NCBI GenBank assembly: GCA_017614315.1
Contig: JAGACA010000007.1
Location: forward strand, 148,725-212,724
Source: Clostridia bacterium
Lineage (GTDB): Bacteria > Bacillota > Clostridia > Christensenellales > CAG-138
Length of the DNA stretch: 64,000 bases
Direction of reading: 5' to 3'
The position numbers and the translations under genes are program-made. Under the pieces are notes generated by a model. The model searched no databases. It saw only the letters and a program-made list of their open reading frames with translations, and was not told the origin of the DNA. Shown one piece after another: positions 63,026 to 64,000 of the stretch; position 1 is the first letter of the stretch; every line of letters begins with the position of its first letter.

Positions 63026-63039
63026 ATATGCATACATAT
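63026..63039 (-). promoter_or_regulatory. Possible operator in the CoA transferase leader
   Basis: ATATG-CATA-CATAT is an inverted repeat just downstream of the predicted start site of the CoA transferase promoter. No regulator is nearby. Confidence 0.35.
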
Positions 63040-63051
63040 GCCGATACGAAT

Positions 63052-63080
63052 ATTTTACCGAAAACGCCGGTCTCTGTCAA
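63052..63080 (-). promoter_or_regulatory. Promoter of the CoA transferase-thiolase unit
   Basis: Minus strand: -35 TTGACA (63080-63075), 17-base spacer, -10 TAAAAT (63057-63052). Predicted leader about 60 bases. Confidence 0.85.
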
Positions 63081-63113
63081 TGAAAAACAGGGTAAACGAC
63101 ACAATATATATTG

Positions 63114-63145
63114 AAAAAGGAGAGGGCTCGCACCCTCTCCTTTAC
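63114..63145 (-). terminator. Terminator-like hairpin after the DUF4097 gene
   Basis: AAAGGAGAGGG at 63116-63126 pairs with CCCTCTCCTTT at 63133-63143 around a 6-base loop; read on the minus strand it ends in TTTTTCAAT. Confidence 0.75.
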
Positions 63146-63166
63146 GCTCTTTGAGATATCCTTCCG

Positions 63167-64000
63167 TCAGCCCCCGAAGGAGATGCTGATGTCGCCCGTC
63201 GTCGCCCTGACCTTCAGGCTCTTCGGGCCGTTCCCGAAGCTTTCGGGAAGCGAGTTCCTGCCGGTGGAAACATGGCTCTCGATCGTGTAATCGTTGATGT
63301 CGCCGGCAAGCGTGCCGGTTATCGCGCCGGTAGTCGACTGCGCTTCGATAGTGTCCGCGTTAAGACCGTTCAGCGCGATCTGACCCGTGGTGAGATGCAC
63401 CTTGACCTGACCGGCGGTAACCGAGATGAGGCGGATATCGCCCGTCGAGCCCTGCGCCTCGAATTCGAGGGAAGCCGCGGTGTCGACGAGTATGTCGCCG
63501 GTCGTGACCTTCACGTACATCTTCTTTGCGGAGGTCTTGCCGATCGCAATGTCGCCCGTCGAGCATTTAACGGTGAGTTCCTCGGTGAACGAGCAGCGGC
63601 TGATTGCGACGTCGCCGGTCGTAGCCACGAAGGACGCCTTGACCGCGCTCGCGTCGTTTACGACTATGTCGCCCGTGGATCCGCTGATCTTGAGGACGGT
63701 GGGGGAGACGAGGCGGTCGATCCGGGCGTCGCCCGTCGCGATGCTCGAAATGACGCTGCCCTTGAAGCTTTCGGGGATCAGGATCTCGGCCCTGCGGTTA
63801 CCCTTGTTGAAGAAGAGCCAGGCGAACCATTTCTGCCTCTGAACGAGCTTTATGCCGTATTCGGTCTCCGTTATCGTGAACGTGATCAGATCGTCGTTCT
63901 CGAAATAGGTGACGTGGACGCGGCCGTCAGAGGACTGACCCAGGTACAGATCGTACTGGCTGAAATCGACCTCGATGGCGCCGTTATCGTACACAGAGAA
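63167..64000 (-). CDS. DUF4097 beta-strand repeat protein (5' truncated)
   Basis: At least 275 residues; the frame remains open to the window edge, so the start is missing and the GTG at 63994 is not necessarily real. The sequence consists of repeated STGDI/TTGDI/STGAI strands, typical of the DUF4097 beta-helix domain often found near sensors or membrane proteins of stress pathways. No catalytic site is evident. A terminator separates it from the CoA transferase genes. Confidence 0.85.
   Translation of the reverse strand, partial: FSVYDNGAIEVDFSQYDLYLGQSSDGRVHVTYFENDDLITFTITETEYGIKLVQRQKWFAWLFFNKGNRRAEILIPESFKGSVISSIATGDARIDRLVSPTVLKISGSTGDIVVNDASAVKASFVATTGDVAISRCSFTEELTVKCSTGDIAIGKTSAKKMYVKVTTGDILVDTAASLEFEAQGSTGDIRLISVTAGQVKVHLTTGQIALNGLNADTIEAQSTTGAITGTLAGDINDYTIESHVSTGRNSLPESFGNGPKSLKVRATTGDISISFGG

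Overview
The window is a dense, GC-rich stretch of a Gram-positive, spore-forming anaerobe, most likely an uncultured member of the Clostridia. The evidence is the gene content: spoIIP, yqfC and yqfD (sporulation); the cdaA-cdaR, rnjA-ylbF-mltG and phoH-pgpH-ybeY-cdd-era-recO neighbourhoods typical of Firmicutes; a CD1247-type protein beside efp; and a dockerin protein. There is no phage, insertion sequence or CRISPR array. Strong promoters are close to TTGaca/TTGAAA-N17-TATAAT, and most transcription units end in clear hairpins.

Layout. 1-10.9 kb (+): tail of a probable cdaA, cdaR, an FAD dehydrogenase, a P-loop protein, a SLOG protein, an ABC-F ATPase, RNase J, ylbF, mltG and a U32 peptidase. 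11.0-14.5 kb (+): lower glycolysis, with a single-chain PGK-TIM fusion followed by gpmI. 14.5-17.4 kb: zinc-ribbon protein, secG, smpB and tmRNA, with a copy of the smpB 5' end just upstream of smpB. 17.7-20.7 kb (+): ABC exporter, GNAT, HD protein. 20.8-29 kb: mixed strands, with an XRE regulator, MATE pump, HAD phosphatase, CD1247-efp-pepP, spoIIP, a zinc-ribbon protein and a GT2. 28.9-32.3 kb (+): ferredoxin-like protein with nicotinate phosphoribosyltransferase, then an ECF sigma/anti-sigma pair. 32.3-37.1 kb (-): agcS, hflX, tmk, GDPD and a small protein. 37.2-39.3 kb (+): a lipoate ligase fused to an M20 hydrolase. 39.6 kb: tRNA-Glu(CTC). 39.9-43.3 kb (+): secreted dockerin protein and glyA. 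43.4-50.8 kb (+): six-gene operon (small membrane protein, ABC exporter, DUF2804, M42 peptidase, VTT-PlsC fusion, YfcC transporter). 50.8-53.1 kb (-): copper P-type ATPase. 53.2-60.4 kb (+): yqfC-yqfD-phoH-pgpH-ybeY-cdd-era-recO plus a nucleotide kinase-like protein, with a tiny inverted YqzL-like gene between era and recO. 60.4-63.0 kb (-): thiolase and a two-subunit CoA transferase. 63.1-64.0 kb (-): 5'-truncated DUF4097 protein.

How the genes work together. Both ends of cyclic-di-AMP metabolism are represented: the probable CdaA tail with CdaR at the start, and a PgpH-like phosphodiesterase that lacks its usual extracellular domain. SmpB and tmRNA form the ribosome-rescue pair. The CoA transferase and thiolase form a short-chain acyl-CoA module (acetoacetyl-CoA/acetate or butyrate exchange). 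The most unusual items are multi-domain fusions: LplA-M20, VTT-PlsC-zinc ribbon and PGK-TIM. The first has no obvious described precedent known to me and suggests one protein that both attaches and releases an acyl group such as lipoate.

Long antisense reading frames are frequent because the genome rarely uses codons TTA, CTA and TCA; these were treated as shadows.
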